64,000 nucleotides of DNA, from assembly GCF_900109495.1 (NCBI RefSeq), contig NZ_FOAA01000007.1, positions 1-64,000 of the forward strand. Reading direction: 5' to 3'. How positions within the stretch are numbered: the first letter of the stretch is position 1; each line of letters begins with the position of its first letter. Shown piece after piece: positions 1 to 13,416 of this stretch. The translations under genes and the position numbers were made by a program. The notes below the pieces were generated by a model. That model worked only from the letters and a program-made list of their open reading frames with translations. It did no database searches and was not told the DNA's origin. Source of the DNA: Ectothiorhodospira marina. Its GTDB lineage: Bacteria; Pseudomonadota; Gammaproteobacteria; Ectothiorhodospirales; Ectothiorhodospiraceae.

Positions 1-24
1 TCGGGCCTTACCCCGAACACCGCC

Positions 25-394
25 GGGTCGTTCGCGAACGACCCGTACAGGGACGGGGCATGAATCTCACTCCCCCTCCATCAGGAACACCCGCGGACGG
101 CTCCACGGGGGGCTCAAGCCTGCCTAGAACCCCCCCGTACGGGCGCTTCGAGAAGCGCCCCTGCCAACCCCACCCCCACCGCATCCACGAGATACCGTAT
201 GGGTCGTTCGCGAACGACCCATACAGGGACGGGGCATGAAACTCACTCCCTCTCCGTCAGGAACACCCGCGGACGGCCCCACGGGGGCTCAAGCCTGCCT
301 AGAACCCCCCGTACGGGCGCTTCGAGAAGCGCCCCTGCCAACCCCACCCCCACCGCATCCATGAGATACCGTACGGGTCGTTCGCGAACGACCC
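25..394. repeat. Tandem ~175-bp palindromic repeat, two full copies plus a partial third
   Basis: A unit of about 175 bases occurs at 25-200 and 201-374, and the first 20 bases of a third copy lie at 375-394. Each unit begins with the palindrome GGGTCGTTCGCGAACGACCC (25-44, 201-220, 375-394) and carries a second hairpin, GGGCGCTTCGAGAAGCGCCC (141-160 and 315-334), with nearly identical sequence between. At 197-224 the first palindrome extends to 28 perfectly symmetric bases. The copies differ by scattered substitutions and small indels. No credible gene lies in 1-452. The block sits just beyond the 3' end of uvrA and resembles REP/BIME-type elements rather than a CRISPR, because the interspersed sequence is itself repeated. 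Confidence 0.9.
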
Positions 395-452
395 CCGCCG
401 GAGCCCCAAAGCCCGACTCAGGTCGCCCGACCTACCAGGGCCGCCTGCTCGA

Positions 453-3305
453 TTACGTCCCGGTCGATGAGGCCGTTTCGGGCATACCCAGCATGGGCGC
501 CAGAAACCGCCCCGTATGCGAGCCGGATACAGCTGCGACCGCCTCTGGCGTTCCCGTGGCAATGATCTCACCGCCACCGGATCCGCCCTCGGGCCCCAGG
601 TCGATGATCCAGTCGGCCGTCTTGATCACATCCAGGTTATGTTCGATGACCACCACCGTGTTGCCATGGTCCCGCAGACGGTGCAGCACCTTGAGCAGCT
701 GATCCACGTCCTCGAAGTGCAGGCCGGTGGTGGGCTCGTCCAGGATGTACAGCGTCCGGCCCGTGTCACGTTTGGAGAGCTCCCGGGCCAGTTTCACCCG
801 TTGGGCCTCGCCCCCGGAGAGGGTGGTGGCATTCTGTCCCAGTTGGACGTAGGACAGACCCACGTCCATCAAGGTATCCAGCTTGCGTTTGACCACCGGG
901 ACGGCGTCGAAGAACTCCACCGCGTCCTCCACGGTCATCTCCAGCACTTCGTGGATGTTCTTGCCCTTGTAGCGTACATCCAGGGTCTCGCGGTTGTAGC
1001 GCTTGCCCCGACAGATGTCGCAGGGCACATAGACATCCGGCAGGAAATGCATCTCTACCTTGATCACCCCATCCCCCTGGCAGGCCTCGCAGCGTCCGCC
1101 ACGGACATTGAACGAGAAGCGACCGGGCGCATAGCCCCGGGAGCGAGCCTCCTGGGTGCCCGCGAACAGCTCGCGAATGGGAGTGAATAGGCCGGTATAA
1201 GTGGCCGGATTGGAGCGGGGTGTACGGCCAATGGGGCTTTGGTCGATGTCGACCACCTTGTCCAGATGTTCCACGCCCTCCACACGCTCATAGGGCGCCG
1301 GTTGATCTCCCGCCTTATTGATCCGCAGGGCCATGAGCCGATACAGGGTGTCGTTGATCAGGGTGGATTTGCCGGAGCCGGAAACGCCCGTGACGCAGGT
1401 CAGCAGGCCCACCGGCACGTCCATGTCCACGTTGCTCAGGTTATTGCCCCGGGCTCCGATGACGCGCAGCAGGCGGTCCGGGTCCACGGGGTGTCGCCGG
1501 GATGGCACTTCGATGCGTCGGCGCCCACTCAGATACTGCCCGGTGAGGGAGTGTTCCGTCTGACTCACCTGTCCGGGGGTGCCCTGCGCCACCACTTGCC
1601 CACCGTGACGTCCGGCGCCCGGACCCATGTCCACCACATGATCGGCGCGGCGGATGGCATCCTCGTCGTGTTCCACCACCAGGACGGTGTTGCCTAGGTC
1701 CCGCAGGTAGGTGAGGGTGTTGAGCAGGCGTTCGTTGTCGCGCTGATGCAGGCCGATGGAGGGTTCGTCCAGGATGTACATCACGCCCACCAGGCCGGCG
1801 CCAATCTGTGAGGCCAGGCGGATGCGCTGGGCCTCGCCCCCGGAGAGGGTATCGGCCGAGCGGTCCAGGGTCAGGTAGTCCAGGCCCACGTTCACCAGGA
1901 AATTCAGTCGGGCCACGATCTCCTTGACGATCTTGTCGGCGATCTGTCCCTGTTTGCCCGGCAGGGCCAGTTCGGTGAAAAATCGCTGGGCGTCGCCGAT
2001 GGGTAGCGCGGTGAGCTGGGGCAGGGTGCGATCGTCCACAAAGACGTTGCGCGCGGCCTGGTTCAGGCGGGTGCCCTGGCAGGTGGGGCAGGGATGCATG
2101 GAGCGGTACTTGGCCAGCTCCTCCCGCACGGCGCTGGAGTCGGTTTCCCGGTAGCGGCGCTGCAGATTGGGGATGATGCCTTCAAAGGTGTGTTCGGATT
2201 TGGAGCGGCGACCGCGTTCGTTGTGATATTCGAACTGAATCTTGTCCCGGCCACTGCCATGAAGCACCACCTGGCGCACCTCTTCAGGCAGATCCTGGAA
2301 AGGGGTTTCAATATCAAAGCCGTAATGGGCCGCCAGGGACTGGATGAGTTGGAAGTAGTAGGCGTTGCGCCGGTCCCAGCCGCGCACGGCACCGCCGGCC
2401 AGGCTCAGTTCCGGGTGGGCCACCACGCGCTCCGGGTCGAAGAACTGTTGAACCCCCAGCCCATCACAGGTGGGGCAGGCACCCACCGGGTTGTTGAAGG
2501 AGAACATGCGCGGCTCCATCTCCTGGATGGCATAGCCGCAATGGGCGCAGGCGAACTGGGAGGAGAACACCAGCGGCGCACGCTTGGGGTCGTCCAGCCA
2601 GGCCACCAGGGCCAGGCCTTCGGAGAGATTCAGGGCCGTTTCCAGGGACTCGGCCAGGCGCAGCCCAATGTCGTCGCGCACCCGGAATCGATCCACCACC
2701 ACCTCGATGGTGTGCTTGCGTCGTGGTTCCAGGCTGGGCGGGTCATCCAGTTCGATGAGTTCGCCATCAATGCGCGCCCGCAGATAGCCCTGGGCCCGCA
2801 GACCCTCCAGCACATTCAGGTGTTCGCCCTTGCGCTCCTGCACCACTGGCGCCAGCAGCATCAGCTTGTCGCCCTCGGGGAGCGCCAGGATCTGATCCAC
2901 CATCTGACTGACGGTCTGTGCCTCCAGGGTGGTGCCATGTTCCGGACACCGGGGCGTGCCGGCGCGAGCGAACAGCAGGCGCAGGTAGTCGTAGATCTCC
3001 GTGATGGTGCCCACGGTGGAACGCGGGTTATGGGAGGTTGTCTTCTGTTCGATGGAGATGGCCGGAGAGAGCCCTTCGATGTGGTCCACATCCGGCTTTT
3101 CCATCATGGACAGGAACTGCCGCGCATAGGCCGACAGGGACTCCACATAGCGTCGCTGCCCCTCGGCGAACAGGGTGTCGAAGGCGAGCGAGGACTTGCC
3201 CGATCCGGACACGCCGGTGATGACGATGAGACGGTCTCGGGGAAGCATCAGGTCCACATTCTGAAGATTGTGGGTCCGGGCGCCGCGGATGATGATCTGT
3301 TCCAT
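453..3305 (-). CDS. uvrA: UvrABC system protein A (excision nuclease ATPase)
   Basis: UvrA dimerises and loads UvrB at bulky DNA lesions in nucleotide excision repair, in the cytoplasm. The 950-residue product has two ABC ATPase modules. The first Walker [10 protein letters not shown], is at residues 31-39, with a matching signature [13 protein letters not shown] and the ILDEPS Walker B. A second GVSGSGKST lies near residue 640, with a second [12 protein letters not shown]. Zinc-binding CxxC pairs are visible in both halves (CAHC...CPTC and CEAC...CDIC). The ATG at 3305 gives the usual N-terminus [14 protein letters not shown]; an open frame extends 31 codons upstream but is not conserved-looking. 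It is divergent from ssb, as in many Gammaproteobacteria. No convincing LexA box was seen upstream. Confidence 0.97.
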   Translation of the reverse strand: MEQIIIRGARTHNLQNVDLMLPRDRLIVITGVSGSGKSSLAFDTLFAEGQRRYVESLSAYARQFLSMMEKPDVDHIEGLSPAISIEQKTTSHNPRSTVGTITEIYDYLRLLFARAGTPRCPEHGTTLEAQTVSQMVDQILALPEGDKLMLLAPVVQERKGEHLNVLEGLRAQGYLRARIDGELIELDDPPSLEPRRKHTIEVVVDRFRVRDDIGLRLAESLETALNLSEGLALVAWLDDPKRAPLVFSSQFACAHCGYAIQEMEPRMFSFNNPVGACPTCDGLGVQQFFDPERVVAHPELSLAGGAVRGWDRRNAYYFQLIQSLAAHYGFDIETPFQDLPEEVRQVVLHGSGRDKIQFEYHNERGRRSKSEHTFEGIIPNLQRRYRETDSSAVREELAKYRSMHPCPTCQGTRLNQAARNVFVDDRTLPQLTALPIGDAQRFFTELALPGKQGQIADKIVKEIVARLNFLVNVGLDYLTLDRSADTLSGGEAQRIRLASQIGAGLVGVMYILDEPSIGLHQRDNERLLNTLTYLRDLGNTVLVVEHDEDAIRRADHVVDMGPGAGRHGGQVVAQGTPGQVSQTEHSLTGQYLSGRRRIEVPSRRHPVDPDRLLRVIGARGNNLSNVDMDVPVGLLTCVTGVSGSGKSTLINDTLYRLMALRINKAGDQPAPYERVEGVEHLDKVVDIDQSPIGRTPRSNPATYTGLFTPIRELFAGTQEARSRGYAPGRFSFNVRGGRCEACQGDGVIKVEMHFLPDVYVPCDICRGKRYNRETLDVRYKGKNIHEVLEMTVEDAVEFFDAVPVVKRKLDTLMDVGLSYVQLGQNATTLSGGEAQRVKLARELSKRDTGRTLYILDEPTTGLHFEDVDQLLKVLHRLRDHGNTVVVIEHNLDVIKTADWIIDLGPEGGSGGGEIIATGTPEAVAAVSGSHTGRFLAPMLGMPETASSTGT

Positions 3306-3510
3306 GGAGTGATCGCTTCGAGGGGGCGGAGGGAGTGGATCCACCCCAGTGACAGATTGCAGGCAAACGACTAATGTAACATGATCTCCGCCCCCCAAGC
3401 GGCCCCGGATCCTGGGGCCGGCCTGGGGCGGGGAGTCGGCTCGGCAACACGGATGATCCGGGCATCAGGGAATGATTCGAATCGATTGAAAACGGACTCA
3501 ATGAGGCGTT

Positions 3511-3515
3511 AGGAG
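3511..3515 (+). promoter_or_regulatory. Ribosome binding site of ssb
   Basis: AGGAG lies five bases before the ATG at 3521 and fixes the ssb start. The 3306-3520 gap also holds the divergent promoters of uvrA and ssb and a GATTCGAATC palindrome at 3474-3483 of unknown role. Confidence 0.7.
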
Positions 3516-3520
3516 CGAAC

Positions 3521-4048
3521 ATGGCAAGAGGTATCAACAAAGTCATCCTGGTGGGTAATCTGGGGAATGACCCGGAAGTGAAATATATGCCCAGTGGCTC
3601 GGCGGTGGCCAATGTGAGCATTGCCACCACGGATCGCTGGAAGGACAAGCAGAGCGGCGAGATGCAGGATCGCACCGAGTGGCACCGGGTGGTGTTCTTC
3701 GGTCGTCTGGCGGAGATCGCCGGGGAGTACCTGCGCAAGGGCTCCCAGGTGTATGTGGAGGGTCGACTGCAGACCCGCAAATGGCAGACCCAGGACGGTC
3801 AGGATCGCTACAGCACCGAGATCGTGGCCAACGAGATGCAGATGCTCGGCGGCCGGGGTGGCAGTGGCGGCGGCGGTGGCTCCAGCGACTTCGACTCCGG
3901 TGGCGGTTCCGGTGGTGGTCAATGGGGCCAGGGCGGCGGCTCCCGGGGGCAGGGTGAATCCGCATCGTCCGGGGGCGGGCAAGCCTCCGGCCAGTCGTCC
4001 GGGTCACGGCCCGAACCCAGTGATTTCGACGACGATATACCCTTCTAG
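3521..4048 (+). CDS. ssb: Single-stranded DNA-binding protein
   Basis: SSB coats single-stranded DNA and recruits replication and repair enzymes. The 175-residue protein has a typical OB-fold in residues 1-110 ([20 protein letters not shown] at the start, [21 protein letters not shown] in the middle). A glycine- and serine-rich linker follows, and the C-terminus is the acidic tip DFDDDIPF that binds partner proteins. An AGGAG site precedes the ATG. It is divergent from uvrA. The length and linker are normal for the family. A REP-like inverted pair follows the stop codon closely, perhaps shaping transcript end formation. Confidence 0.97.
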   Translation: MARGINKVILVGNLGNDPEVKYMPSGSAVANVSIATTDRWKDKQSGEMQDRTEWHRVVFFGRLAEIAGEYLRKGSQVYVEGRLQTRKWQTQDGQDRYSTEIVANEMQMLGGRGGSGGGGGSSDFDSGGGSGGGQWGQGGGSRGQGESASSGGGQASGQSSGSRPEPSDFDDDIPF

Positions 4049-4073
4049 ATCGGAGGTATCTGACGTGCCCCCC

Positions 4074-4161
4074 TGTGGGAGCGGGCCTGCCCGCGAATCG
4101 CTGCGGTAGCAGCGCTTGGGGGATTGGGGCCGCCGCTTTCGCGGGCAGGCCCGCTCCCACA
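4074..4161. repeat. REP-like inverted pair (Pseudomonas-type)
   Basis: A 24-base element beginning TGTGGGAGCGGGCCTGCCCG at 4074-4097 is repeated exactly as its reverse complement at 4138-4161, separated by 40 bases. The motif matches the well-known REP sequences of pseudomonads (GTGGGAGCGGGC...GCCCGC). It lies between ssb and miaB, 25 bases after the ssb stop codon, and could fold into a large hairpin that stabilises or ends the ssb transcript. No REP-associated transposase is in the window. Confidence 0.85.
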
Positions 4162-4259
4162 AAGGCCAGGCTTGTTCCCGCCACCGCTGCCGGGCTGTCC
4201 CACAACTACCGGGTGGCCCTCACAACAGGAATGCCAGGCCTTCCTGTCCCTACCGGCCC

Positions 4260-4288
4260 GCGACATTCGCTCTGATCAGGTTTAAAAT
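4260..4288 (+). promoter_or_regulatory. Candidate promoter of miaB, possibly leaderless
   Basis: GCGACA (4260-4265) and TAAAAT (4283-4288) are separated by 17 bases and match the sigma-70 boxes at 4 of 6 and 5 of 6 positions. The miaB ATG is only six bases after the -10 box, and no ribosome binding site is visible, so transcription may start at or next to the start codon. Confidence 0.4.
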
Positions 4289-4294
4289 CCCCGC

Positions 4295-5665
4295 ATGACT
4301 CTCAAGATCCACATCCAGACCCATGGCTGCCAGATGAACGAGTATGACTCGGGCAAGATGGTGGACGTGCTGCGGGCTTCCCATGGGGCGGAGTTGACGG
4401 ACGATCCCGCCTCGGCCGATCTGCTGCTGCTCAATACCTGTTCCATCCGCGAGAAGGCCCAGGAAAAGGTCTTTTCGCTGCTGGGGCGCTGGCGCCGACT
4501 CAAGGACGCCCGCCCCGGGGTGCTGATTGGCGTGGGGGGCTGCGTGGCCAGTCAGGAGGGTGAGGTGCTGCGCGAGCGGGCCCCCTTCGTGGACCTGGTC
4601 TTCGGGCCCCAGACCCTGCATCGTCTGCCGCAGATGCTGGACCGTGCCCGCCGGGAGCATCAGCCGGTGGTGGACGTCTCCTTTCCCGAGATCGAGAAGT
4701 TTGATTGCCTGCCCGAGCCCCGGGCCGAGGGGCCCACGGCCTTTGTGTCGGTGATGGAGGGGTGCAGCAAGTACTGCACCTACTGTGTGGTGCCCTTCAC
4801 CCGGGGCGAGGAGATCAGTCGCCCCTTCGACGATGTGCTGGCCGAGGTGGCGCAGCTGGCGGCCCAGGGGGTGCGCGAGGTGAACCTGCTGGGGCAGAAC
4901 GTGAATGCCTATCGTGGCCCCATGCACGATGGCGAGATCGCCGACCTGGCCCTGCTGATTCACTATGTGGCGGCCGTGGACGGGATCGACCGGATCCGTT
5001 TCACCACCTCCCATCCGGTGGAGTTCTCCGACAGCCTCATTCAGGCCTTTGCCGATGTGCCGGAACTGGCCAGCCACCTGCACCTGCCGGTGCAAAGCGG
5101 CTCGGATCGCATCCTGGCGGCCATGAAGCGCGGCCACACGGCCCTGGAGTACAAGTCCCGCATTCGGCGGCTGCGCCAGGCCCGCCCGGATCTGTCCCTG
5201 TCATCGGATTTCATTGTGGGCTTCCCGGGCGAGACCGATACCGACTTCGAGGCCACCATGCGGCTGATCGAAGATCTGGGTTTCGATCAGTCCTTCAGCT
5301 TCATCTACAGCCCCCGCCCGGGCACGCCCGCCGCCAATCTGGAGGACTCGGTGCCCCTGGAGGTGAAGAAGGCGCGCCTGCAGCGCTTGCAGGATCACAT
5401 TAATGCCTCGGCGCGGGCCATCAGCGAGGCCATGGTGGGTTCGGTGGAATCCATTCTGGTGGAGGGCCCCTCGCGCAAGGATCCGGCCTTCATGGCCGGT
5501 CGTACCGCCAATCATCGTATGGTCAACTTCCCCGGTGGGCCGGAGTTATTGGGGCAATTTGTCCCTGTGCGCATCACCGAGGCCATGAGCAACTCGCTGC
5601 GTGGCGAGCTTGTGAATGATCCGACATCGCCTCAGCCGGCCTCCATGGCGGCGAACAGCGCCTGA
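4295..5665 (+). CDS. miaB: tRNA-2-methylthio-N6-dimethylallyladenosine synthase
   Basis: MiaB is a radical-SAM methylthiotransferase that converts i6A37 to ms2i6A37 in tRNAs reading UNN codons. The 456-residue protein has the N-terminal UPF0004 domain with auxiliary-cluster cysteines C12, C49 and C83. The radical-SAM motif CxxxCxxC is at C157, C161 and C164 (CSKYCTYC), and a C-terminal TRAM-like region follows. Length is normal. The ATG at 4295 gives [20 protein letters not shown], the expected beginning. It precedes phoH-ybeY-corC-lnt, the same order as E. coli miaB-ybeZ-ybeY-ybeX-lnt, separated by a 51-base gap that may hold its own promoter (TATACT at 5672-5677). Confidence 0.96.
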   Translation: MTLKIHIQTHGCQMNEYDSGKMVDVLRASHGAELTDDPASADLLLLNTCSIREKAQEKVFSLLGRWRRLKDARPGVLIGVGGCVASQEGEVLRERAPFVDLVFGPQTLHRLPQMLDRARREHQPVVDVSFPEIEKFDCLPEPRAEGPTAFVSVMEGCSKYCTYCVVPFTRGEEISRPFDDVLAEVAQLAAQGVREVNLLGQNVNAYRGPMHDGEIADLALLIHYVAAVDGIDRIRFTTSHPVEFSDSLIQAFADVPELASHLHLPVQSGSDRILAAMKRGHTALEYKSRIRRLRQARPDLSLSSDFIVGFPGETDTDFEATMRLIEDLGFDQSFSFIYSPRPGTPAANLEDSVPLEVKKARLQRLQDHINASARAISEAMVGSVESILVEGPSRKDPAFMAGRTANHRMVNFPGGPELLGQFVPVRITEAMSNSLRGELVNDPTSPQPASMAANSA

Positions 5666-5716
5666 TCCGGCTATACTTTTCAAGACACGCAACACGTCCA
5701 GTGGCCTGACCCGACC

Positions 5717-6730
5717 TTGATAGACCAACCTGCCGATTCCCAATCAGCGGCCCGACCCTCCTCCGTGGAGTTGTCTCTGGAGCCCGCCGACAACCTGCGT
5801 CTGGCCAATCTCTGTGGCCAGTTTGATGAACACCTTCGGCTGCTGGAAAAGCGCCTGGGGGTGGAGGTCAATAATCGCGGTAACCGCTTCAATATCATTG
5901 GCGATGCCGAGCCTGCCCAGGCCGGTGCCGAGGTGATTCGTGATCTGTATCGCATCACCGCCCGCGAGACCCTCACGCCCGAGCGGGTGCATCTGCACCT
6001 GCAGGAGTCCCAGGTGGATCTGCTCATGGAGCGCCGGGACAGTGCTGCCGATGAAGAGGACCCCGTCCTGCGGCTGCGCCGTGGCGTGATCCGGGGGCGT
6101 GGCGCCCATCAGATGCGTTATCTGCGCAACATCCGCACCCATGATCTCAATTTCGGCGTGGGTCCTGCGGGGACCGGCAAGACCTACCTGGCCGTGGCCG
6201 CCGCCTGCGAGGCCCTGGAGACGGACCGGGTGCGTCGTCTGGTGCTGGTGCGCCCGGCGGTGGAGGCAGGTGAACGCCTGGGGTTCCTGCCCGGGGATCT
6301 GGCTCAGAAGATCGACCCCTATCTGCGTCCCATGTACGACGCGCTTTACGAGATGCTGGGGTTCGAGAAGGTGGCCAAACTTCAGGAACGCAGCGTCATC
6401 GAGGTGGCCCCGCTGGCCTACATGCGCGGGCGCACCCTCAATGATGCCTTCGTCATCCTGGACGAAGCCCAGAACACCACGCCGGAACAGATGAAGATGT
6501 TCCTCACCCGCATCGGCTTTGGTTCCACCGCGGTGGTCAACGGCGACGTCACGCAAACAGATCTTCCTCACCCCCGGCAGTCGGGCCTGCGTCACGGGGT
6601 GGAGATCCTCAAGGACGTGAAGGGGGTCAGCTTCACCTTCTTTACCGCCCGGGACGTGGTGCGCCATCCTTTGGTGCAGCGTATTGTCGAGGCCTATGAC
6701 GCCGGGGACGTCGGCGGCAAGGGCGCCTGA
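5717..6730 (+). CDS. phoH: PhoH-like ATPase (YbeZ)
   Basis: PhoH/YbeZ is a cytoplasmic P-loop ATPase linked to RNA metabolism and usually encoded next to the endoribonuclease YbeY. The product of 337 residues has Walker [12 protein letters not shown] near residue 150 and Walker [10 protein letters not shown] near residue 250, inside a typical PhoH domain. The first in-frame start after the preceding stop is TTG at 5717, giving [11 protein letters not shown]; no better ATG precedes the conserved region, so this start is likely but not certain. The stop is two bases before the ybeY start, consistent with translational coupling in the phoH-ybeY-corC-lnt operon. Confidence 0.93.
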   Translation: MIDQPADSQSAARPSSVELSLEPADNLRLANLCGQFDEHLRLLEKRLGVEVNNRGNRFNIIGDAEPAQAGAEVIRDLYRITARETLTPERVHLHLQESQVDLLMERRDSAADEEDPVLRLRRGVIRGRGAHQMRYLRNIRTHDLNFGVGPAGTGKTYLAVAAACEALETDRVRRLVLVRPAVEAGERLGFLPGDLAQKIDPYLRPMYDALYEMLGFEKVAKLQERSVIEVAPLAYMRGRTLNDAFVILDEAQNTTPEQMKMFLTRIGFGSTAVVNGDVTQTDLPHPRQSGLRHGVEILKDVKGVSFTFFTARDVVRHPLVQRIVEAYDAGDVGGKGA

Positions 6731-6732
6731 TC

Positions 6733-7209
6733 GTGGAGTCTCGGATCCAGGTCCAGTATGCGGTGCCCCGTCGGGGCATCCCCGCCCCCGTGTCCCTGGG
6801 CCGTTGGGCGAGCCTGGCACGCCAGGGCGCCCCGGGGTCTGTGGTCATCCGTGTGGTTGATGAGGATGAGAGTGCCCAACTCAACGGTACCTATCGCGGC
6901 AAGCGGGGCCCCACCAACGTGCTGTCCTTCCCCTTCGAGGGGCCGGAGGGCATCCCTGTGGATCATCTGGGCGACCTGGTGATCTGTGCCCCCGTGGTGG
7001 CCCGCGAGGCCTGGGAGCAGGGCAAGACGCCTCGCGGCCACTGGGCACACATGGTCATCCACGGTGTCCTGCATCTGCGCGGCTACGACCATCTGAACGA
7101 GGCCGAGGCGCGGGAGATGGAAATGATTGAAACATTGCTGATGGCAGAATGCGGCTATGATGACCCCTACACCCTTCCTTCCAATCCCCCTGAAACGACA
7201 CACTCATGA
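6733..7209 (+). CDS. ybeY: Endoribonuclease YbeY (rRNA maturation factor)
   Basis: YbeY is a zinc-dependent single-strand endoribonuclease involved in 16S rRNA 3' maturation and ribosome quality control. The 158-residue protein carries the metal-binding motif HGVLHLRGYDH near residue 115 and the conserved NVLSFPF stretch. A GTG at 6733 is the start. The stop TGA overlaps the next start as ATGA (7206-7209), so corC is translationally coupled. The position between phoH and corC is the standard gammaproteobacterial arrangement. Confidence 0.95.
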   Translation: MESRIQVQYAVPRRGIPAPVSLGRWASLARQGAPGSVVIRVVDEDESAQLNGTYRGKRGPTNVLSFPFEGPEGIPVDHLGDLVICAPVVAREAWEQGKTPRGHWAHMVIHGVLHLRGYDHLNEAEAREMEMIETLLMAECGYDDPYTLPSNPPETTHS

Positions 7210-8078
7210 ACACTGATCGATCTAGTCACCCCGGGACCCGCAGCTGGGTGGAGCGCTTTAGTCTTGCTCTCTCCTCGGAGCCCCGGGATCGTAGCCAGCT
7301 GGTGGAACTGCTGCGCAATGCACACCAGCGCCAGATCATTGACCCGGATGCCCTGGGGATGCTCGAGGGCGTCATGCAGGTGGCCGACATGCAGGTGCGG
7401 GACATCATGATCCCGCGGGCACAGATGGACGTGGTGACCCGGGATGCACGGCTGGATGAGATCGTGCCCCTGCTGGCGGAATCGGCCCATTCCCGTTTTC
7501 CCGTGATCGGTGATGATCGGGACGAGGTGGTGGGTATCCTGCTGGCCAAGGACATGCTGCGTTATTTCACTCAGGAGGGGGCGGCGGGCTTCGACATGCA
7601 GGACATCCTGCGTCCTGCCGTGTTCGTTCCCGAGGCCAAGCGGCTGAACATCCTGCTCAAGGAGTTCCGTAACAGCCGTAACCACATGGCCATTGTCGTG
7701 GATGAGTACGGCGGCGTGGCCGGGCTGGTCACCATTGAGGATGTGCTGGAACAGATCGTTGGCGAGATCGACGATGAGCACGATATCGATGATTTCCTCA
7801 CGCATATCCTGCGCCATACCAACGGTCGCTTCACCGTCAAGGCGCTCACTCCCATTGAAGAGTTCAACGCCTACTTCAACACTCAGTACAGTGACGAGGC
7901 CTTTGACACCATCGGCGGTTTCATCGTCCACCGCTTTGGCCATGTGCCCAAACGGGGCGAAGAGCTGGTATTCGATCGCTTCCACGTGCGTGTGCTGCGA
8001 GCCGATAACCGGCGCGTTCACCTGCTGGAGTTGAGCTATCGGGACGTGCCGGCGGCCGAATCCGACAAGACCTCCTGA
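7206..8078 (+). CDS. corC: HlyC/CorC family protein (YbeX), CBS-domain transporter-associated protein
   Basis: The 290-residue protein has an N-terminal segment, a pair of CBS domains (about residues 65-190, with VRDIMIPRAQMDVV and VVDEYGGVAGLVTIEDVLEQI) and a C-terminal CorC_HlyC domain. No transmembrane segment is present. The family has been linked to magnesium and cobalt efflux and, for YbeX, to ribosome and membrane physiology; the exact activity is unsettled. The ATG overlaps the ybeY stop. lnt follows after 37 bases. Confidence 0.93.
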   Translation: MNTDRSSHPGTRSWVERFSLALSSEPRDRSQLVELLRNAHQRQIIDPDALGMLEGVMQVADMQVRDIMIPRAQMDVVTRDARLDEIVPLLAESAHSRFPVIGDDRDEVVGILLAKDMLRYFTQEGAAGFDMQDILRPAVFVPEAKRLNILLKEFRNSRNHMAIVVDEYGGVAGLVTIEDVLEQIVGEIDDEHDIDDFLTHILRHTNGRFTVKALTPIEEFNAYFNTQYSDEAFDTIGGFIVHRFGHVPKRGEELVFDRFHVRVLRADNRRVHLLELSYRDVPAAESDKTS

Positions 8079-8115
8079 CCACGGCCCCGTTGATGCTTCC
8101 AGACTCGTTGCCCTC

Positions 8116-9666
8116 ATGACCGCACCGCTTTCGGACTTCCCCCTGCCGCGGCGAATCGAGCAACACCCGCGTCTGGCGGCCCTGGTGGCCGCCCTGGCCG
8201 GGGTTTTGCTGGTGGCAGCCTTTGCCCCGTTCCAGGTGCGTGCCCTGAGCATTCTGGCGCCCGCCGTCCTGTTCATCCTCTGGGTCGGTGCCAGTCCGCG
8301 CCAGGCCGCCTGGCGCGGCTACGCCTTCGGGGTGGGGCTGTTCGGGGCGGGGGTTTATTGGGTGTATCACAGCCTGCATCTGTTCGGGGCGGCCATTGCG
8401 CCGCTAGCGGCGCTGATCACGGCGGGTTTCGTGCTGGTCCTGGCCCTGTTCCCGGCCCTCATGGGTTATCTGGTGGCCCGTCTACGCGCGCGGATGCCGG
8501 GGCCCTGGGCGCTCATCCTGCTCATGCCGGCCCTGTGGGTACTATTCGAATGGTGGCGTGGCTGGTTTCTCACCGGCTTCCCCTGGCTGTTGTTGGGCAC
8601 GGCCCACCTGGATACCCAATTGGCCGGCTACATGCCGGTGGTGGGTGTGTTTGGCGTGAGCGCCCTGGTGGCAGTCATGGCCGGTTGTCTGGCCTGGGGA
8701 CTGATTCGAGGGCAACGGGCCGCGTTGCGGGCGGGCGGGTTCATCCTGGCCCTGTGGCTGGGCGGTGCGCTGCTCTCCCAGGTGGAGTGGACACGTCCCG
8801 CTGGTGACCCTCTCACGGCCAGTCTGCTCCAGGGCAACGTGGCCCAGGAGGAGAAGCTGCTGCCGGAGCACCTGCCCCAGTCCATGGCCCTGTACGCACA
8901 ACTCACGGAAGAGGCCTTTGGCAGTGACCTCATCGTGTGGCCCGAGACCGCCGTGCCCACCTTCCACCGTCGACTGGAGCCGGAATTCCTCGGCCCCCTG
9001 GCCCGGGCCGCCCGGGCCCAGGGCAGTGAGATGATCACCGGTATCTTCACCTACGAGCCGGACACCGGGAAGATGTACAACAGCATTGGCCGACTGGATG
9101 GGGCAGGGGAGGTGGCGTTCTATCACAAGCGCAAGCTGGTGCCCTTCGGTGAGTACCTGCCGCTGCGCGGCCTGCTCATGTGGCTGGACGACTTCATTGA
9201 ACTGCCCATGGCGGATCTGTCCCGTGGGCACGGTGGGTGGACCCTGGAGGCGGCAGGCATCACCCTGGGGCCCTCCATCTGCTACGAAGACGCCTTTGGC
9301 TCCCAGGTCATACGCGCATTGCCCCAGGCTCAGTTGCTGGTGAATGTGACCAATGATGCCTGGTTCGGCGATTCCATCGCGCCCCATCAGCACCTGGAGA
9401 TTGCCCGGGCGCGCAGCCTGGAGACGGGGCGCGACATGCTGCGAGCCACCAATACAGGCATCTCCGCGGTGATCGATCACCGCGGCCGGATCCGGGATCA
9501 GTCACCCCAGTTCGAGACCCACGTGCTCACCGCCGAGGCCCAGCCCCGGGATGGGTCCACTCCCTACGTCATCTGGGGCAATTGGCCGGTGATCCTATGG
9601 GCTGTCATCGTGATAGGGGGCTTGCCGCTGCTGGCCCGGCGGTCGTTTCAGCCCCGCATGCGGTGA
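8116..9666 (+). CDS. lnt: Apolipoprotein N-acyltransferase
   Basis: Lnt transfers an acyl chain to the N-terminal cysteine of lipoproteins, the last step of lipoprotein maturation in the inner membrane. The 516-residue protein has several hydrophobic segments in residues 20-220, then a nitrilase-like domain facing the periplasm. The catalytic triad is visible as E277 (VWPETAVP), K338 (YHKRKLVPFGE) and C389 (GPSICYED). A final membrane segment lies near residue 495. It ends the phoH-ybeY-corC-lnt operon. Its last 19 bases overlap the 3' end of the convergent zinc-ribbon gene. Confidence 0.96.
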   Translation: MTAPLSDFPLPRRIEQHPRLAALVAALAGVLLVAAFAPFQVRALSILAPAVLFILWVGASPRQAAWRGYAFGVGLFGAGVYWVYHSLHLFGAAIAPLAALITAGFVLVLALFPALMGYLVARLRARMPGPWALILLMPALWVLFEWWRGWFLTGFPWLLLGTAHLDTQLAGYMPVVGVFGVSALVAVMAGCLAWGLIRGQRAALRAGGFILALWLGGALLSQVEWTRPAGDPLTASLLQGNVAQEEKLLPEHLPQSMALYAQLTEEAFGSDLIVWPETAVPTFHRRLEPEFLGPLARAARAQGSEMITGIFTYEPDTGKMYNSIGRLDGAGEVAFYHKRKLVPFGEYLPLRGLLMWLDDFIELPMADLSRGHGGWTLEAAGITLGPSICYEDAFGSQVIRALPQAQLLVNVTNDAWFGDSIAPHQHLEIARARSLETGRDMLRATNTGISAVIDHRGRIRDQSPQFETHVLTAEAQPRDGSTPYVIWGNWPVILWAVIVIGGLPLLARRSFQPRMR

Positions 9667-10181
9667 TATTTCGTGCCTTGGCACTGTGGACAGGGGGGAA
9701 TGCGCCCGCTCTCGGTGAAGTGCAATTCCTTACCGCACTGATCGCAGCGGAGCACGCCTGGCCCGGCCACTTCACCGGTATGCCAGACACCCACCACCCG
9801 CGCCTGGGCCTCCAATTCCGCCAGTTCCACACGGGTGCGATCGGCAATGGAACCGAGCAGGTCCAGTAGTCGAGCCTCGATCAACTGCAGATCCATGCGG
9901 AACCAGGCTTGATAGTCCCGGCTGGACTCACCCAGGTAGTCGCCCATGTCATGCAGGTCACGGCGAAGGTAGTCGGCCACCTGGTGGGCCTCCTCACGGG
10001 TGACCTCTCCCAGTTCCACCGCGCGCTTGCGGGCATGCTGGATGGCCTGTTCCAGGCTGGGTGTGGCCCGCTCTTCGGTCGTTTCCACGGCATGCTTCAC
10101 CCGCTCCAGCATGGTGTCGTAGGCGTGGGCCAGGGTGTCCTTGACCGGATGTTCTGATTTTTGATGCTCTTGTTCGGACAT
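9648..10181 (-). CDS. Zinc ribbon-containing protein of the YbeL/DUF1451 type
   Basis: The 177-residue protein is charged and largely helical in its first 130 residues (MSEQEHQKSEHPVKDTLAHA at the start). It ends with a zinc ribbon, CDQCGKELHF...CPQCQGTKYH, that carries two CxxC pairs. E. coli ybeL, next to leuS, belongs to the same family; no function is established. The ATG at 10181 is supported by an excellent AGGAGG site. It is divergent from leuS and converges with lnt, overlapping it by 19 bases. The open frame extends far upstream, but that part runs into the leuS promoter region and is not credible. Confidence 0.85.
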   Translation of the reverse strand: MSEQEHQKSEHPVKDTLAHAYDTMLERVKHAVETTEERATPSLEQAIQHARKRAVELGEVTREEAHQVADYLRRDLHDMGDYLGESSRDYQAWFRMDLQLIEARLLDLLGSIADRTRVELAELEAQARVVGVWHTGEVAGPGVLRCDQCGKELHFTESGRIPPCPQCQGTKYHRMRG

Positions 10182-10183
10182 GA

Positions 10184-13404
<3,221 letters not shown>

Positions 13405-13416
13405 AGGTCGCGCCCC

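Noticed and set aside
1-452. Possible CRISPR array
   Set aside because: There are two different palindromes per unit, only two full copies, and the sequence between is itself repeated, so there are no unique spacers.
199-702. Open frames of 167 and 92 codons across the repeats at the left end
   Set aside because: They run through palindromic repeats and into the end of uvrA, and translate to Arg/Pro-rich sequence without any family match.
2094-3374. Open frame of 426 codons opposite uvrA
   Set aside because: Antisense to a highly conserved gene; composition is that of a shadow frame.
3306-3520. LexA (SOS) box between uvrA and ssb
   Set aside because: No CTG-N10-CAG site was found in the gap, although uvrA and ssb are SOS genes in E. 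coli.
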